DNA of 64,000 bases from Parvibaculum sp040390855. Lineage in GTDB: Bacteria; Pseudomonadota; Alphaproteobacteria; Parvibaculales; Parvibaculaceae. The notes under the pieces are model-generated. The model made no database searches. It saw only the letters and a program-made list of their open reading frames with translations, and was not told where the DNA came from. Positions 25,267 to 32,955 of this stretch are shown here, one piece after another. Numbering within the stretch: the stretch's first letter is position 1; each line of letters begins with the position of its first letter. The stretch covers positions 1 to 64,000 of the forward strand of contig JAZJXO010000001.1 in the NCBI GenBank assembly GCA_040390855.1, given 5' to 3'. The translations under genes were made by a program, and so were the position numbers.

Positions 25267-26189
25267 CCAGACATTTTCTTGATCTCGATGCGGTCACGCC
25301 CGTCGACATAAGGCTGATGCTTGATGACAGCGTGAAGCGCAAACGGCTGCGCAACGGCATGGCGAAAGCGATGCCCGACGCTGACAGCCCGCTCAAGGGC
25401 AAGCTCCTTGCCATGCTGTTTGAAAAGCCGTCCACCCGCACGCGCGTCTCATTTGACGTTGCCATGCGCCAGCTCGGCGGCGAGACGCTGCTGCTTAACG
25501 GCAATGACACACAGCTTGGTCGCGGCGAAACCATTGCCGATACGGCGCGTGTTCTCTCGCGCTATGTGGACGCCATTATGATCCGCACGACGGATCACAA
25601 GCACATCACCGAACTTGCCGAATACGCAACGGTGCCCGTGATCAACGGTCTCACAGACCGCTCGCATCCCTGTCAGCTCATGGCCGATGTGATGACCTTT
25701 GAAGAACATAAAGGTCCGATCAAGGGGCGCAAAATCGCATGGGTCGGTGACGGCAATAATATGGTGACGTCATGGATCCATGCCGCCGTCCAGCTTGATT
25801 TCGAATTGGCTATTGCCTGTCCCGATGAATTGTCGCCCGACGCCGACACGCTCGCATGGGCCAAGGCCAAGGGGGCCAGAATCCTGGTCACGCGCGATCC
25901 CGCATTGGCCGTTAAAGGGGCCGATGCCGTCAATACCGACACATGGGTCTCGATGGGGACGGAGGCCAGTGCGGCCAAACATCGCCACAATCTTCTGGCA
26001 CCTTATCAGGTGAACAAGCGCCTGATGGCGGCAGCAGGGTCAGACGCGATTTTTATGCATTGCCTGCCCGCCCATCGTGACGAGGAAATGACAGCAGATG
26101 TCATTGACGGACCGCAATCGGTTGTCTGGGACGAAGCTGAAAACCGCCTTCACGCACAGAAGGGCGTTTTGGCTTGGTGTTTCTCCTGA
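25263..26189 (+). CDS. argF: Ornithine carbamoyltransferase
   Basis: A 308-residue enzyme joining carbamoyl phosphate and ornithine to give citrulline. The family motifs are all present: FEKPSTRTRVSFDVAM (carbamoyl-phosphate STRT, about residues 53-68), HPCQLMADVMT (about 138-148), the ornithine-loop DTWVSMGTEA (about 223-232) and FMHCLPAHRDEE (HCLP, about 263-274). The ATG overlaps the argD stop, so the two are translationally coupled. hslO follows 28 bases after its stop. Confidence 0.97.
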   Translation: MTRHFLDLDAVTPVDIRLMLDDSVKRKRLRNGMAKAMPDADSPLKGKLLAMLFEKPSTRTRVSFDVAMRQLGGETLLLNGNDTQLGRGETIADTARVLSRYVDAIMIRTTDHKHITELAEYATVPVINGLTDRSHPCQLMADVMTFEEHKGPIKGRKIAWVGDGNNMVTSWIHAAVQLDFELAIACPDELSPDADTLAWAKAKGARILVTRDPALAVKGADAVNTDTWVSMGTEASAAKHRHNLLAPYQVNKRLMAAAGSDAIFMHCLPAHRDEEMTADVIDGPQSVVWDEAENRLHAQKGVLAWCFS

Positions 26190-26217
26190 AGCAACGGTAA
26201 CGGAACTGAGTGATTTG

Positions 26218-27204
26218 ATGGGCGATAGCCACGTGAGTTTGGGCGACGATCTTGTTTTGCCGTTTCAGATCGAGGATCTCGGCATTCGCGGCCGCATCGT
26301 GCGCTTGGGTCCGCTCGTTGACCGCGTCTTGCGCCAGCACAATTATCCAGAACCCGTCTCCCGTATGCTTGGCGAAGCGCTAGCGCTCACCACCATGATC
26401 GGCTCGGCGCTCAAATTCGAAGGCCGCTTCACATTCCAGACGCAGGGCAAAGGCCCCGTGCATATGCTCGTCGCCGATTACGCAACGCCCGACACGGACC
26501 ATCCGCATGGCCGCATCCGTGGCTATGCGCAGATGGATGAGGCACGTCTCGCCGCGCAGCTTGCCTCTGGCAAAAGCACGACCGCCGATCTTCTGGGCGA
26601 AGGCTATCTCGCACTCACCATTGATCAGGGCGCCGACATGGAACGCTATCAGGGCATTGTGGCCCTTGCGCCGGAAGGCCTGTCGGCCAGTGCGCATGAG
26701 TATTTCCAAAGCTCGGAACAGGTGGCAACCACCATCCGTCTCGCTGCCGGTCCGCTGATGCAACGCGGGGCGGACGGTCACACCGAAACCCATTGGCGCG
26801 CCGGTGCCATCATGCTCCAGCATATTGCAAGCGACGGCGGGCTGACAGGATTCCGCGAACAAGACGAAACGCGCGCGCCGACCACGCAGGAAGAAAACTG
26901 GAACCGCGCTTCAATCCTCTTGAACACGGCTGAAGATCACGAGTTGCTCGATCCCGCCCTTGCGCCATCGAAACTTCTCTATCGCCTTTTCCATGAAGAC
27001 GGCGTGCGCATGTTTGCAGAAAACGAAGTGCAGTTTGCCTGCCGCTGCTCGCGCGAACGCACGCGCTCGGTGGTCGCCTCCTTTGACGACGATGAGATCG
27101 CCGACATGGTGCAGGACGGCAAAGTCGAAGTAAAATGTGAGTTCTGTAGCGAAATCTATCTATTCGAGACAGATGAATTGAAAGAGGCCAGAGAGAGTGA
27201 GTAA
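26218..27204 (+). CDS. hslO: Hsp33 redox-regulated chaperone
   Basis: A 328-residue cytosolic holdase that is activated by oxidative unfolding. The C-terminal zinc centre is intact: CRC (in FACRCSRER) and CEFC (in VKCEFCSEIY), about 30 residues apart. The N-terminal domain shows LGIRGRIVRLGP and ALALTTMIGSALKFEGRFTFQTQG-type sequence of the family. I placed the start at ATG 26218, 28 bases after argF; the frame is open into argF, but that part is not family-like. Association with argF is common in alphaproteobacteria. Confidence 0.95.
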   Translation: MGDSHVSLGDDLVLPFQIEDLGIRGRIVRLGPLVDRVLRQHNYPEPVSRMLGEALALTTMIGSALKFEGRFTFQTQGKGPVHMLVADYATPDTDHPHGRIRGYAQMDEARLAAQLASGKSTTADLLGEGYLALTIDQGADMERYQGIVALAPEGLSASAHEYFQSSEQVATTIRLAAGPLMQRGADGHTETHWRAGAIMLQHIASDGGLTGFREQDETRAPTTQEENWNRASILLNTAEDHELLDPALAPSKLLYRLFHEDGVRMFAENEVQFACRCSRERTRSVVASFDDDEIADMVQDGKVEVKCEFCSEIYLFETDELKEARESE

Positions 27205-27799
27205 GAAAATGAAACTGATTGCCCGCGCTTTTGTCGCCGTATCGCTCCTTGCCGTCGCCGCCTGCGCCGACACGCCGCCGCCCGCCCCCAAAAGCGACAT
27301 CGGCTTCACCGGCGCGCCGATCCGTCTCGATGTCGAGACGACAGCCATCGACAATCATTATTCGCCATCCGGCAAAGCACCCAATATCGAGCAGCTTCAC
27401 GAGGTAACACCCTCCGCCGTGGCCGAGCGCTGGCTGACCACCCGCGTCGTCCCCGTCGGCACGCAGGGTCAGGCGATCCTCAATGTCTATGACGCCCGTG
27501 TTGTCGAAGAAAAACTGAAAACCAAGGGCGGGCTCACCGGCTTTTTCGGCGATCAGGTCGATACGAAAATTATCGGCACGCTGCGCGCCGAACTCACCGT
27601 GATGCAGCCCAAATCCTCAGGCGGCGTTGCGACCTATAAAGCGGGTGTCACGGCCACCAGCGAGCGCACGCTGCTCCAGTCGGCGACACTCAACGAACGC
27701 GATCAGGCCTATTTCGATCTGACAAAAAAACTCGCGGAAGAATTTGACCGGCTGATGACCGCGCAGGTCAACCGCGCCATGGTCGGCGTGATCAAATAA
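27197..27799 (+). CDS. Lipoprotein of unknown function
   Basis: A 200-residue protein with a lipoprotein signal: basic N-terminus, hydrophobic core, and lipobox VAAC (Cys near residue 23), followed by Asp-Thr and a Pro-rich stretch. The mature part is a mixed alpha/beta domain with TGFFGDQVDTKIIGTLRAEL and a C-terminal helix ending AQVNRAMVGVIK. I do not recognise a named family; similar lipoproteins follow hslO in related genomes, as far as I recall. The GTG at 27197 overlaps the hslO stop, with an alternative ATG at 27209. Membrane-anchored in the periplasm is the expected location. Confidence 0.7.
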   Translation: MSKKMKLIARAFVAVSLLAVAACADTPPPAPKSDIGFTGAPIRLDVETTAIDNHYSPSGKAPNIEQLHEVTPSAVAERWLTTRVVPVGTQGQAILNVYDARVVEEKLKTKGGLTGFFGDQVDTKIIGTLRAELTVMQPKSSGGVATYKAGVTATSERTLLQSATLNERDQAYFDLTKKLAEEFDRLMTAQVNRAMVGVIK

Positions 27800-27806
27800 C
27801 GCTTGC

Positions 27807-27850
27807 CCTTGTTCCAGCCCTCTCATGGAGCGAGGGGTTGGGACAACAGG
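27807..27850. repeat. Imperfect inverted repeat between convergent genes
   Basis: CCTTGTTCCAGCCCTC and GAGGGGTTGGGACAACAGG face each other around a 9-base loop, with three mismatches or bulges. It sits between the lipoprotein gene and the convergent argE and could terminate both transcripts, but has no T-run on either side. Confidence 0.4.
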
Positions 27851-27858
27851 AACACTTG

Positions 27859-29019
27859 CTAGCCCACATGCTCTGCCAACCGCGCCATGAACCGGTCGCA
27901 TTCTGCAACCTGTGACAGCGCGATAAATTCATCGGGCTTATGTGCCTGATCAATCGAACCGGGCCCGCAAATGACGGTCGGAATATCGGCGAGCTGAAAC
28001 AAGCCCGCTTCCGTATTGTAGGATACGGCCTCCGTCTCGTTGCATTGCGCCAGCCGCATCACCAGCGTCTCGCCGGCATCGCCATCGCGCGCGGCAAGAC
28101 CGGGGCTTTCGGCCCGCACTGTCGTCTCGATATGCGCATTAGAAAAAACCGCGCGCATCTTCGGCAGAACGACATTCTCCGCAAACGTATTGAAGCGCGT
28201 CAGCACTTCCGTCTGGTCCGCATCCGGCAGCGAGCGGTATTCCCAACCGAAGACGCAGCTGCGCGGAATGATGTTCACCGCCGTACCGCCCTTGATATGG
28301 CCGATATTGATCGTTGTATAAGGCGGCGCGAAACGACAGCCCGGCGCCTCGCGCAAGCGCATCTCTTCTGCAAGCCGCATGAGTTCGGCAATCAGTTCCA
28401 TCGCATATTGAATGGCACTGACGCCCTGCTGGGTTTGACTTGAATGAAATTCGAGCCCGGTGACCTTGGTGACGTAAGAGCGGATGCCCTTATGCGTGTT
28501 CACGACCTTCATACCGGATGGCTCGCCGACAATGACGACCTGCGGGCGCGGCAGCTTGCGCATGATTGCGTCGATCATCGGCCGCACACCAAGGCAGCCG
28601 ACTTCCTCGTCATAGGACAAAGCGAGATAGACGGGCACCTTCGGCTTTGCCGCAACAAAACGCGGCACGGCAGCAAGCGCACAGGCAAGAAAGGATTTCA
28701 TGTCCGATGTGCCGCGCCCGAAGAGGCAGCCGTCGCGCTCGACAACGCTGAACGGTTCCGACTGCCAGTCCTGCCCGTCGATCGGCACCACATCGGTATG
28801 CCCCGACAGAACAATGCCGCCCGCCTTGTCGGCAGGGCCGATTGTTGCAAAGAGATTTGTTTTGGTGTTGTCCTCGTTCGCCACGCGCTGCGAGGCAATC
28901 CCGTAACCGCTGAGATAGCTCTCCACGAAACCGATCAATTCCAGATTTGAATTGCGGCTCGTCGTGTCAAAGCTGATGAGTTTTTCGATCAGCTCGCGTG
29001 TGGAAAATATTTGACCCAT
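27859..29019 (-). CDS. argE: Acetylornithine deacetylase
   Basis: A 386-residue M20 zinc peptidase-family enzyme releasing acetate from N-acetylornithine. Visible metal and catalytic sites: VLSGHTDVVPIDGQDW (His and Asp, about residues 75-90), the catalytic EE in LSYDEEVGCLG, VGEPSGMKV, and a C-terminal His in DQAHKPDEFI. The ATG at 29019 has GAAGGAG 6 bases upstream, preferred to two upstream in-frame ATGs. Placement near argD and argF puts three arginine steps within 5 kb, although argE is on the opposite strand. Broader-specificity deacetylases exist in the family. Confidence 0.92.
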   Translation of the reverse strand: MGQIFSTRELIEKLISFDTTSRNSNLELIGFVESYLSGYGIASQRVANEDNTKTNLFATIGPADKAGGIVLSGHTDVVPIDGQDWQSEPFSVVERDGCLFGRGTSDMKSFLACALAAVPRFVAAKPKVPVYLALSYDEEVGCLGVRPMIDAIMRKLPRPQVVIVGEPSGMKVVNTHKGIRSYVTKVTGLEFHSSQTQQGVSAIQYAMELIAELMRLAEEMRLREAPGCRFAPPYTTINIGHIKGGTAVNIIPRSCVFGWEYRSLPDADQTEVLTRFNTFAENVVLPKMRAVFSNAHIETTVRAESPGLAARDGDAGETLVMRLAQCNETEAVSYNTEAGLFQLADIPTVICGPGSIDQAHKPDEFIALSQVAECDRFMARLAEHVG

Positions 29020-29221
29020 GTCACGCTCCTTCATGCGGAGGCGACTATAGCGCATCGGATTGATTTTGTTTCTGTATTCAATCAGTCAGACGACGTCGTG
29101 CGCGGGTTGGACGCGCATATCCGCGGCTTTGCGCTGAAGGCAAATCCCGAAGACATGGATCGTGGCCTCTTTTGAGTCAGAGACGGTGCCGACCATGACG
29201 ATTGCAATGGATGTCAGAAAA
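29020..29221. other. Intergenic region with no recognised gene
   Basis: This spacer between argE and apaG is open in several frames. A plus-strand stretch reads VVRGLDAHIRGFALKANPED before a stop and a minus-strand one reads HVFGICLQRKAADMRVQPAH. Either could be a decayed 3' end, but I recognise neither. Confidence 0.3.
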
Positions 29222-29614
29222 TCAATTCGGCAGTTGCGCGCCAAACGGGCAATCGAGCGAGAAGGCGGGGATGGAAACCTCAAGCTTTTCGCCGCCGTCC
29301 GTTTCCATCTCATAGGTACCGAACATGATGCCGAAGGGTGTCGCGAGCGGTGTGCCGGATGTATATTCGAAACATTCGCCGGGTTTCAGCACGGGCTGCT
29401 CGCCGACAACGCCGGGGCCGCGCACTTCATGCTGGCGGCCTGCCGCGTCGGTGATCCGCCAGTGACGCGAGCGCAGTTGCACGGTCCGCTCGCCGCGGTT
29501 TTCGATGATGACGTGATAGGCCCAGACAAAATAATCCTTCTCCGGCTCGGACTGCTCGGCGAGGAAAGTGGGTTCCACTTCAACATGTATAGAATGACTT
29601 GTGGCGCTAAACAT
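29222..29614 (-). CDS. apaG: ApaG domain protein
   Basis: A 130-residue ApaG protein, an immunoglobulin-like beta-sandwich. Family motifs: VEPTFLAEQSEPEKDYFVWAY (about residues 12-32), VQLRSRHWRITDAAG, VRGPGVVGEQPVLKPGE and TPFGIMFGTYEME. In E. coli, ApaG is linked to cobalt and magnesium resistance; the molecular role is unclear. It is read leftward and downstream of metZ, a neighbour pairing that is common in alphaproteobacteria. Confidence 0.95.
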   Translation of the reverse strand: MFSATSHSIHVEVEPTFLAEQSEPEKDYFVWAYHVIIENRGERTVQLRSRHWRITDAAGRQHEVRGPGVVGEQPVLKPGECFEYTSGTPLATPFGIMFGTYEMETDGGEKLEVSIPAFSLDCPFGAQLPN

Positions 29615-29808
29615 TGGCGTTCCTGCCCGAATGCGACGTTAGATGTGATCCGTGCCGGGACCGCAACCGTTCTGGTTTGTCGTCGGCACGCGAGAGACGC
29701 TCTCACTGCGAAGCGGCCGGTAAAAACAGGCCTCTTCAACCAACAACAATACCGATCAGGCGCTAATCCTCTCTTAATAGATAGACACTGAAAAGATTAA
29801 TGCGCCAT

Positions 29809-30987
29809 TTAAGCATGGATAAGAGCCGCGTCCAGATCTTCGATCAGATCCTGAACATCCTCCAATCCGACAGAAAGCCGCACCGTTCCGGCATTGATGC
29901 CGACCTCCGCGCGCTGCTCTTCGGTGAGGCGCTGATGCGTTGTTGTCGCGGGGTGGGTGATGAGGCTTTTCGAATCGCCGAGATTATTGGAAATCTTGAT
30001 GACCTTCAGCGCATTGGCAAAGCGGAACGTGCCTGCTTGTCCGCCCGCCACATCGAAGGCGACAACGCCGCCGCCCATATCCATCTGGCTCATCGCAAGC
30101 TCGTGTTGCGGATGGCTTTTCAATGTCGGGTAAAGCACCCGCGCGATTTTCGGATGCGCCTCAAGGAAGTTCGCCACAGCCTCCGCATTGCGCGAATGCT
30201 CGCGCACGCGCAGATCAAGCGTCTCAAGACTTTTCAGCATCACCCAGGCATTGAACGGGCTGATCGAGGGGCCTGTCTGGCGCATGAAATTATGGAGGTT
30301 GTCGGCGATCCATTCTTTCGACGACAGAACAACGCCGCCGAGGCAACGGCCCTGACCGTCAATATGTTTTGTCGCCGAATACACAACTATGTCCGCGCCC
30401 TGTTCGAGCGGACGTTGCAGGATCGGCGTGGCGAACACATTGTCGACCATCAGCAAAGCACCGACCGAATGGGCGATGTCGGCGACCGCGCGCATGTCGA
30501 TGATTTCGAGCATCGGGTTCGACGGCGACTCCAGAAAGACGATTTTGGTATTGGGGCGGATCGCCGCCTTCCACGCCTTGAGATCGCGTCCGTCCACCAG
30601 CGTCGAGGTGATGCCATAACGCGGCAGCAGGTCTTCAATGACAAAACGGCACGAGCCGAACAGGGCCTGCGAGGCGAGCACATGATCGCCTGCCTTGAGG
30701 CAACACAGGAGCGCCGACGTCACGGCCGCCATGCCGGTTGCGGTGGCGCGTGCATCGCCCGCCCCTTCCAGCAGCATCATGCGCTCTTCGAACATGCGTA
30801 TCGTCGGATTGGCAAAACGCGAATAGATAAAGCCCGGCTCTTCATTGGTGAAGCGCTTTACGGCCGCTTCCATCGTCTCATAGACATAGCCGGACGTGAG
30901 AAACAGGGCTTCGCTCGTTTCACCGAACTGACTGCGCATTGTTCCGCCATGCACAAGGGCTGTTTTGGGCCTGAGGGTCTTGGTCAT
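29809..30987 (-). CDS. metZ: O-succinylhomoserine sulfhydrylase
   Basis: A 392-residue PLP enzyme of the Cys/Met metabolism family that makes homocysteine from O-succinylhomoserine (or O-acetylhomoserine) and sulfide. Motifs: YSRFANPTIRMFEERMMLLE (about residues 56-75), DNVFATPILQRPLE, and the PLP Lys in VVYSATKHIDGQGRCLGG (about 205). MetZ is favoured over MetB or MetC by the LTSGYVYETMEAAV segment. ATG 30987 has AGGTG 8 bases upstream; a GTG at 30996 is the alternative. Expression should be off at high S-adenosylmethionine, since a SAM-II riboswitch with a terminator precedes it. Confidence 0.93.
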   Translation of the reverse strand: MTKTLRPKTALVHGGTMRSQFGETSEALFLTSGYVYETMEAAVKRFTNEEPGFIYSRFANPTIRMFEERMMLLEGAGDARATATGMAAVTSALLCCLKAGDHVLASQALFGSCRFVIEDLLPRYGITSTLVDGRDLKAWKAAIRPNTKIVFLESPSNPMLEIIDMRAVADIAHSVGALLMVDNVFATPILQRPLEQGADIVVYSATKHIDGQGRCLGGVVLSSKEWIADNLHNFMRQTGPSISPFNAWVMLKSLETLDLRVREHSRNAEAVANFLEAHPKIARVLYPTLKSHPQHELAMSQMDMGGGVVAFDVAGGQAGTFRFANALKVIKISNNLGDSKSLITHPATTTHQRLTEEQRAEVGINAGTVRLSVGLEDVQDLIEDLDAALIHA

Positions 30988-31039
30988 GGTGTTCACCTGC
31001 GTCTGCTTGGATAGGGCATGTCATCCGGCCCTGAAATAC

Positions 31040-31071
31040 AAAAAACCCCGACCGGCAAAGGGATCGGGGTT
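31040..31071 (-). terminator. Riboswitch-controlled terminator upstream of metZ
   Basis: Read leftward, ACCCCGA...TCGGGGT closes a 12-base loop and runs into TTTTTT. Its 5' arm, CCCCGATCCCTTT (31057-31069), is also complementary, with one bulge, to CTAAAGGGTCGGG at the 3' edge of the SAM-II element. Antiterminator and terminator are therefore mutually exclusive. Confidence 0.8.
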
Positions 31072-31085
31072 CTGAAACCTCCCGA

Positions 31086-31140
31086 CCCTTTAGCGATTTA
31101 TTTAACGTGGCCGCAAGCCGGTCGGCTCAAATCACCACGG
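31086..31140 (-). promoter_or_regulatory. SAM-II riboswitch
   Basis: Leftward sequence GTGGTGATTTGAGCC, CTTGCGGCCACGTTAAATA and AATCGCTAAAGGG reproduces the SAM-II (metA motif) consensus: P1 GTGG/CCAC, the GATTT loop pairing with AAATC as a pseudoknot, and the conserved GCTAAA. It binds S-adenosylmethionine and controls metZ about 100 bases downstream. Confidence 0.88.
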
Positions 31141-31154
31141 GTCTAGTGGGGCGA

Positions 31155-31184
31155 AATCTAGTGCCGGAATACCCCGCCCGTCAA
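31155..31184 (-). promoter_or_regulatory. Promoter of the metZ leader
   Basis: Leftward TTGACG (31184-31179) and TAGATT (31160-31155) are separated by 18 bases, placing the start site just before the SAM-II element. Confidence 0.5.
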
Positions 31185-31203
31185 GCGGGAGGCTTTGCCG
31201 CCC

Positions 31204-32040
31204 TCAGCTCTTCAGCCGGTAGCCCTTGCGGAACAGGCGGTCCGATATGAGCCAGAAGACCGCATTGATGCCGATGGTGACGAGCACGCCGGTCATCACC
31301 GAGCCGTCGGCCTGACCGATAAAGCCGTAGCGGAAACCGTCGATCAGATAAAAAACGGGGTTCCAATGGGTGATCGTATGGATCAGCGGTGGCAGTTGCT
31401 CGACCGAATAGAACGTGCCGGAGAGAAATGTCAGCGGCAGCAGCACGAAGTTTGTCACCGCCTGCAAATGATCGAATTTCTCCGACCAGACGCCGGCGAC
31501 AATGCCCATCAGCGACAGCATGAGCGAAGCGCCGACCGAGAAAAACAGCACCGCCCAGAGATGGGCGATGCTCATATCGACAAAGGGGGTCATGGCAATG
31601 GCCGTTGCAAGACCCACAACCACGCCGCGCGAAACGCCCGCCGCCGCGATACCGAAATTCAATTCGCCCGGCGACAGAGGCGGCATCAGATAATCCACCA
31701 CATTGCCTTGCACTTTGGAGATCAGCAGTGCGGAAGACGTATTGGCAAAAGCGTTCTGGATCATCGTCATCATAATGAGGCCGGGCGCGAGGAATGTGAT
31801 GAAATGCACACCATGCACATCGGCCCGCAGACGTCCCATCGAGAGCGAGAAGACGGCGAGATAAAGCAGCGTCGTGATCATCGGCGCCATGATCGTCTGC
31901 GTTTTGATCTTGGTGAAGCGGCGCACTTCTTTCACGTAGAGCGTCCACATGCCAAGCCAGTTCACCGCGCCGAACTGGCGCACGCCATGTTGCGGAAAAG
32001 CCTTTGCCGCGCTCTTCACGTCATCTGCGATCACGTTCAT
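31204..32040 (-). CDS. ABC-2 type transporter permease
   Basis: A 278-residue permease with six membrane segments and the ABC-2 layout: a cytoplasmic N-terminus with an amphipathic VKEVRRFTKIKTQTIMAP stretch, then FITFLAPGLIMMTMIQNAF and LPLTFLSGTFYSVEQLPP near the end. It most resembles YadH/NodJ-type exporters of drugs, polysaccharide or hopanoid-like substrates. No ATPase gene is adjacent, which is unusual since the partner normally sits next to it. The ATG at 32040 is chosen; the frame is open 28 codons further. Confidence 0.88.
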   Translation of the reverse strand: MNVIADDVKSAAKAFPQHGVRQFGAVNWLGMWTLYVKEVRRFTKIKTQTIMAPMITTLLYLAVFSLSMGRLRADVHGVHFITFLAPGLIMMTMIQNAFANTSSALLISKVQGNVVDYLMPPLSPGELNFGIAAAGVSRGVVVGLATAIAMTPFVDMSIAHLWAVLFFSVGASLMLSLMGIVAGVWSEKFDHLQAVTNFVLLPLTFLSGTFYSVEQLPPLIHTITHWNPVFYLIDGFRYGFIGQADGSVMTGVLVTIGINAVFWLISDRLFRKGYRLKS

Positions 32041-32141
32041 ATCAGGTCCCGTCTTCTTCTTTATGCTTTGCGCTTCATATAAGAGCATCGCGCCCGCTTT
32101 GCTCCCCCGAAATGCGGCTCGCACAATTTTCCGCCGTTTTC

Positions 32142-32150
32142 TGTGGATAA
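32142..32150 (-). promoter_or_regulatory. DnaA box upstream of gcrA
   Basis: TGTGGATAA is a perfect reverse complement of the strong DnaA box TTATCCACA. It lies 222 bases before the gcrA ATG. In Caulobacter, DnaA activates gcrA transcription, so this is a plausible conserved control site. Confidence 0.55.
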
Positions 32151-32246
32151 GGGAACAGACGGAGGCCCGACGGCGTTGCGACGCCTTACCCTCATATTGT
32201 ATATTTTGACTTAAGGCCCACGAAATATAGTGTGGCCGGAAAGCTA

Positions 32247-32338
32247 TGGCCGGAATCTTTCGGCCAGTATGGACGGGTCGGATGCGGGCCGTCCATACGC
32301 CTGATGGGTGCTTTTGGGGGCTGTCCGCCGTTGCGGAC
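32247..32338 (+). promoter_or_regulatory. Three consecutive hairpins in the gcrA leader
   Basis: Hairpin 1: TGGCCG-GAATCTTT-CGGCCA (32247-32266), with a GANTC methylation site (GAATC, 32253-32257) at its loop. Hairpin 2: GTATGGACGG...CCGTCCATAC, a perfect 10-bp stem (32267-32298). Hairpin 3: GTCCGC-CGTT-GCGGAC (32323-32338). An AT-rich stretch with TATAGT (32226-32231) just upstream could hold the promoter. The remaining spacer shows nothing else. Confidence 0.5.
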
Positions 32339-32371
32339 GTGGCTCACCGGGCTTGGCGGAGGGGAAACCTC

Positions 32372-32881
32372 ATGTGGACCGACGAACGCGTTGAACTCTT
32401 GAAAAAGCTTTGGGCCGAAGGCCTCAGCGCCAGTCAGGTCGCCAAGCAGCTTGGTGGCGTGACGCGTAATGCCGTCATCGGCAAGGTGCACCGCCTGGGG
32501 CTTTCGGGCCGTGCCACACCGAGCCGTCCGGCCCGGCCCCGTGCCCCGACACCCCGCACATTGACCCATGTGCGCGGTCGTCCCGATCCGCTGGTCGCAG
32601 ACCGGGCACATGAAATCGACGAAGCGGAAGTCACGATGAAGCGCGCCGCCGAGGCCCGCGCCGAAGCCGAAAACGTCTCCTCGTCGAAAGAACTCACGAC
32701 GGTGCTCACGCTCACCGAGCACAACTGCAAATGGCCGATCGGTGATCCGGGCCGCCCGAACTTCCACTTCTGCGGCCGCGGCGCCGATCACAACTCGCCC
32801 TATTGCGCCGAGCATTCCAAACTCGCCTACCAGCCGATGCAGCCGCGCCGCAACCGCGAACGCCGCAAGGACTTCGCGTAA
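32372..32881 (+). CDS. gcrA: GcrA cell cycle regulator
   Basis: A 169-residue sigma-70 cofactor that in Caulobacter activates promoters carrying CcrM-methylated GANTC sites. The N-terminal DNA-binding segment MWTDERVELLKKLWAEGLSA and TRNAVIGKVHRLGLSGR is highly characteristic. A basic Pro/Arg linker follows, then the C-terminal domain CKWPIGDPGRPNFHFCGRG and SPYCAEHSKLAYQ. A GGAGGGG Shine-Dalgarno precedes ATG 32372. The presence of GcrA indicates a CcrM/CtrA-type cell cycle circuit and excludes deep-branching groups lacking it. Confidence 0.97.
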   Translation: MWTDERVELLKKLWAEGLSASQVAKQLGGVTRNAVIGKVHRLGLSGRATPSRPARPRAPTPRTLTHVRGRPDPLVADRAHEIDEAEVTMKRAAEARAEAENVSSSKELTTVLTLTEHNCKWPIGDPGRPNFHFCGRGADHNSPYCAEHSKLAYQPMQPRRNRERRKDFA

Positions 32882-32903
32882 GGTTTTCTGGCCGCGCAAA
32901 AAG

Positions 32904-32938
32904 AAAAAAACGGCATCCGCAAGGGTCGCCGGTTTTCT
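32904..32938. terminator. Bidirectional terminator between gcrA and phoB
   Basis: AAAAAAACGGC...GCCGGTTTT forms a hairpin with A-rich and T-rich flanks on either side, between two convergent genes (gcrA ends at 32881, phoB at 32956). It can serve both strands. Confidence 0.55.
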
Positions 32939-32955
32939 GTTGTCCGCTTCAGACC

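Noticed and set aside
29800..31014. 404-codon plus-strand frame opposite metZ.
   Set aside because: Antisense shadow of metZ, which shows all PLP-enzyme motifs; the frame is Arg/His-rich with no domain.
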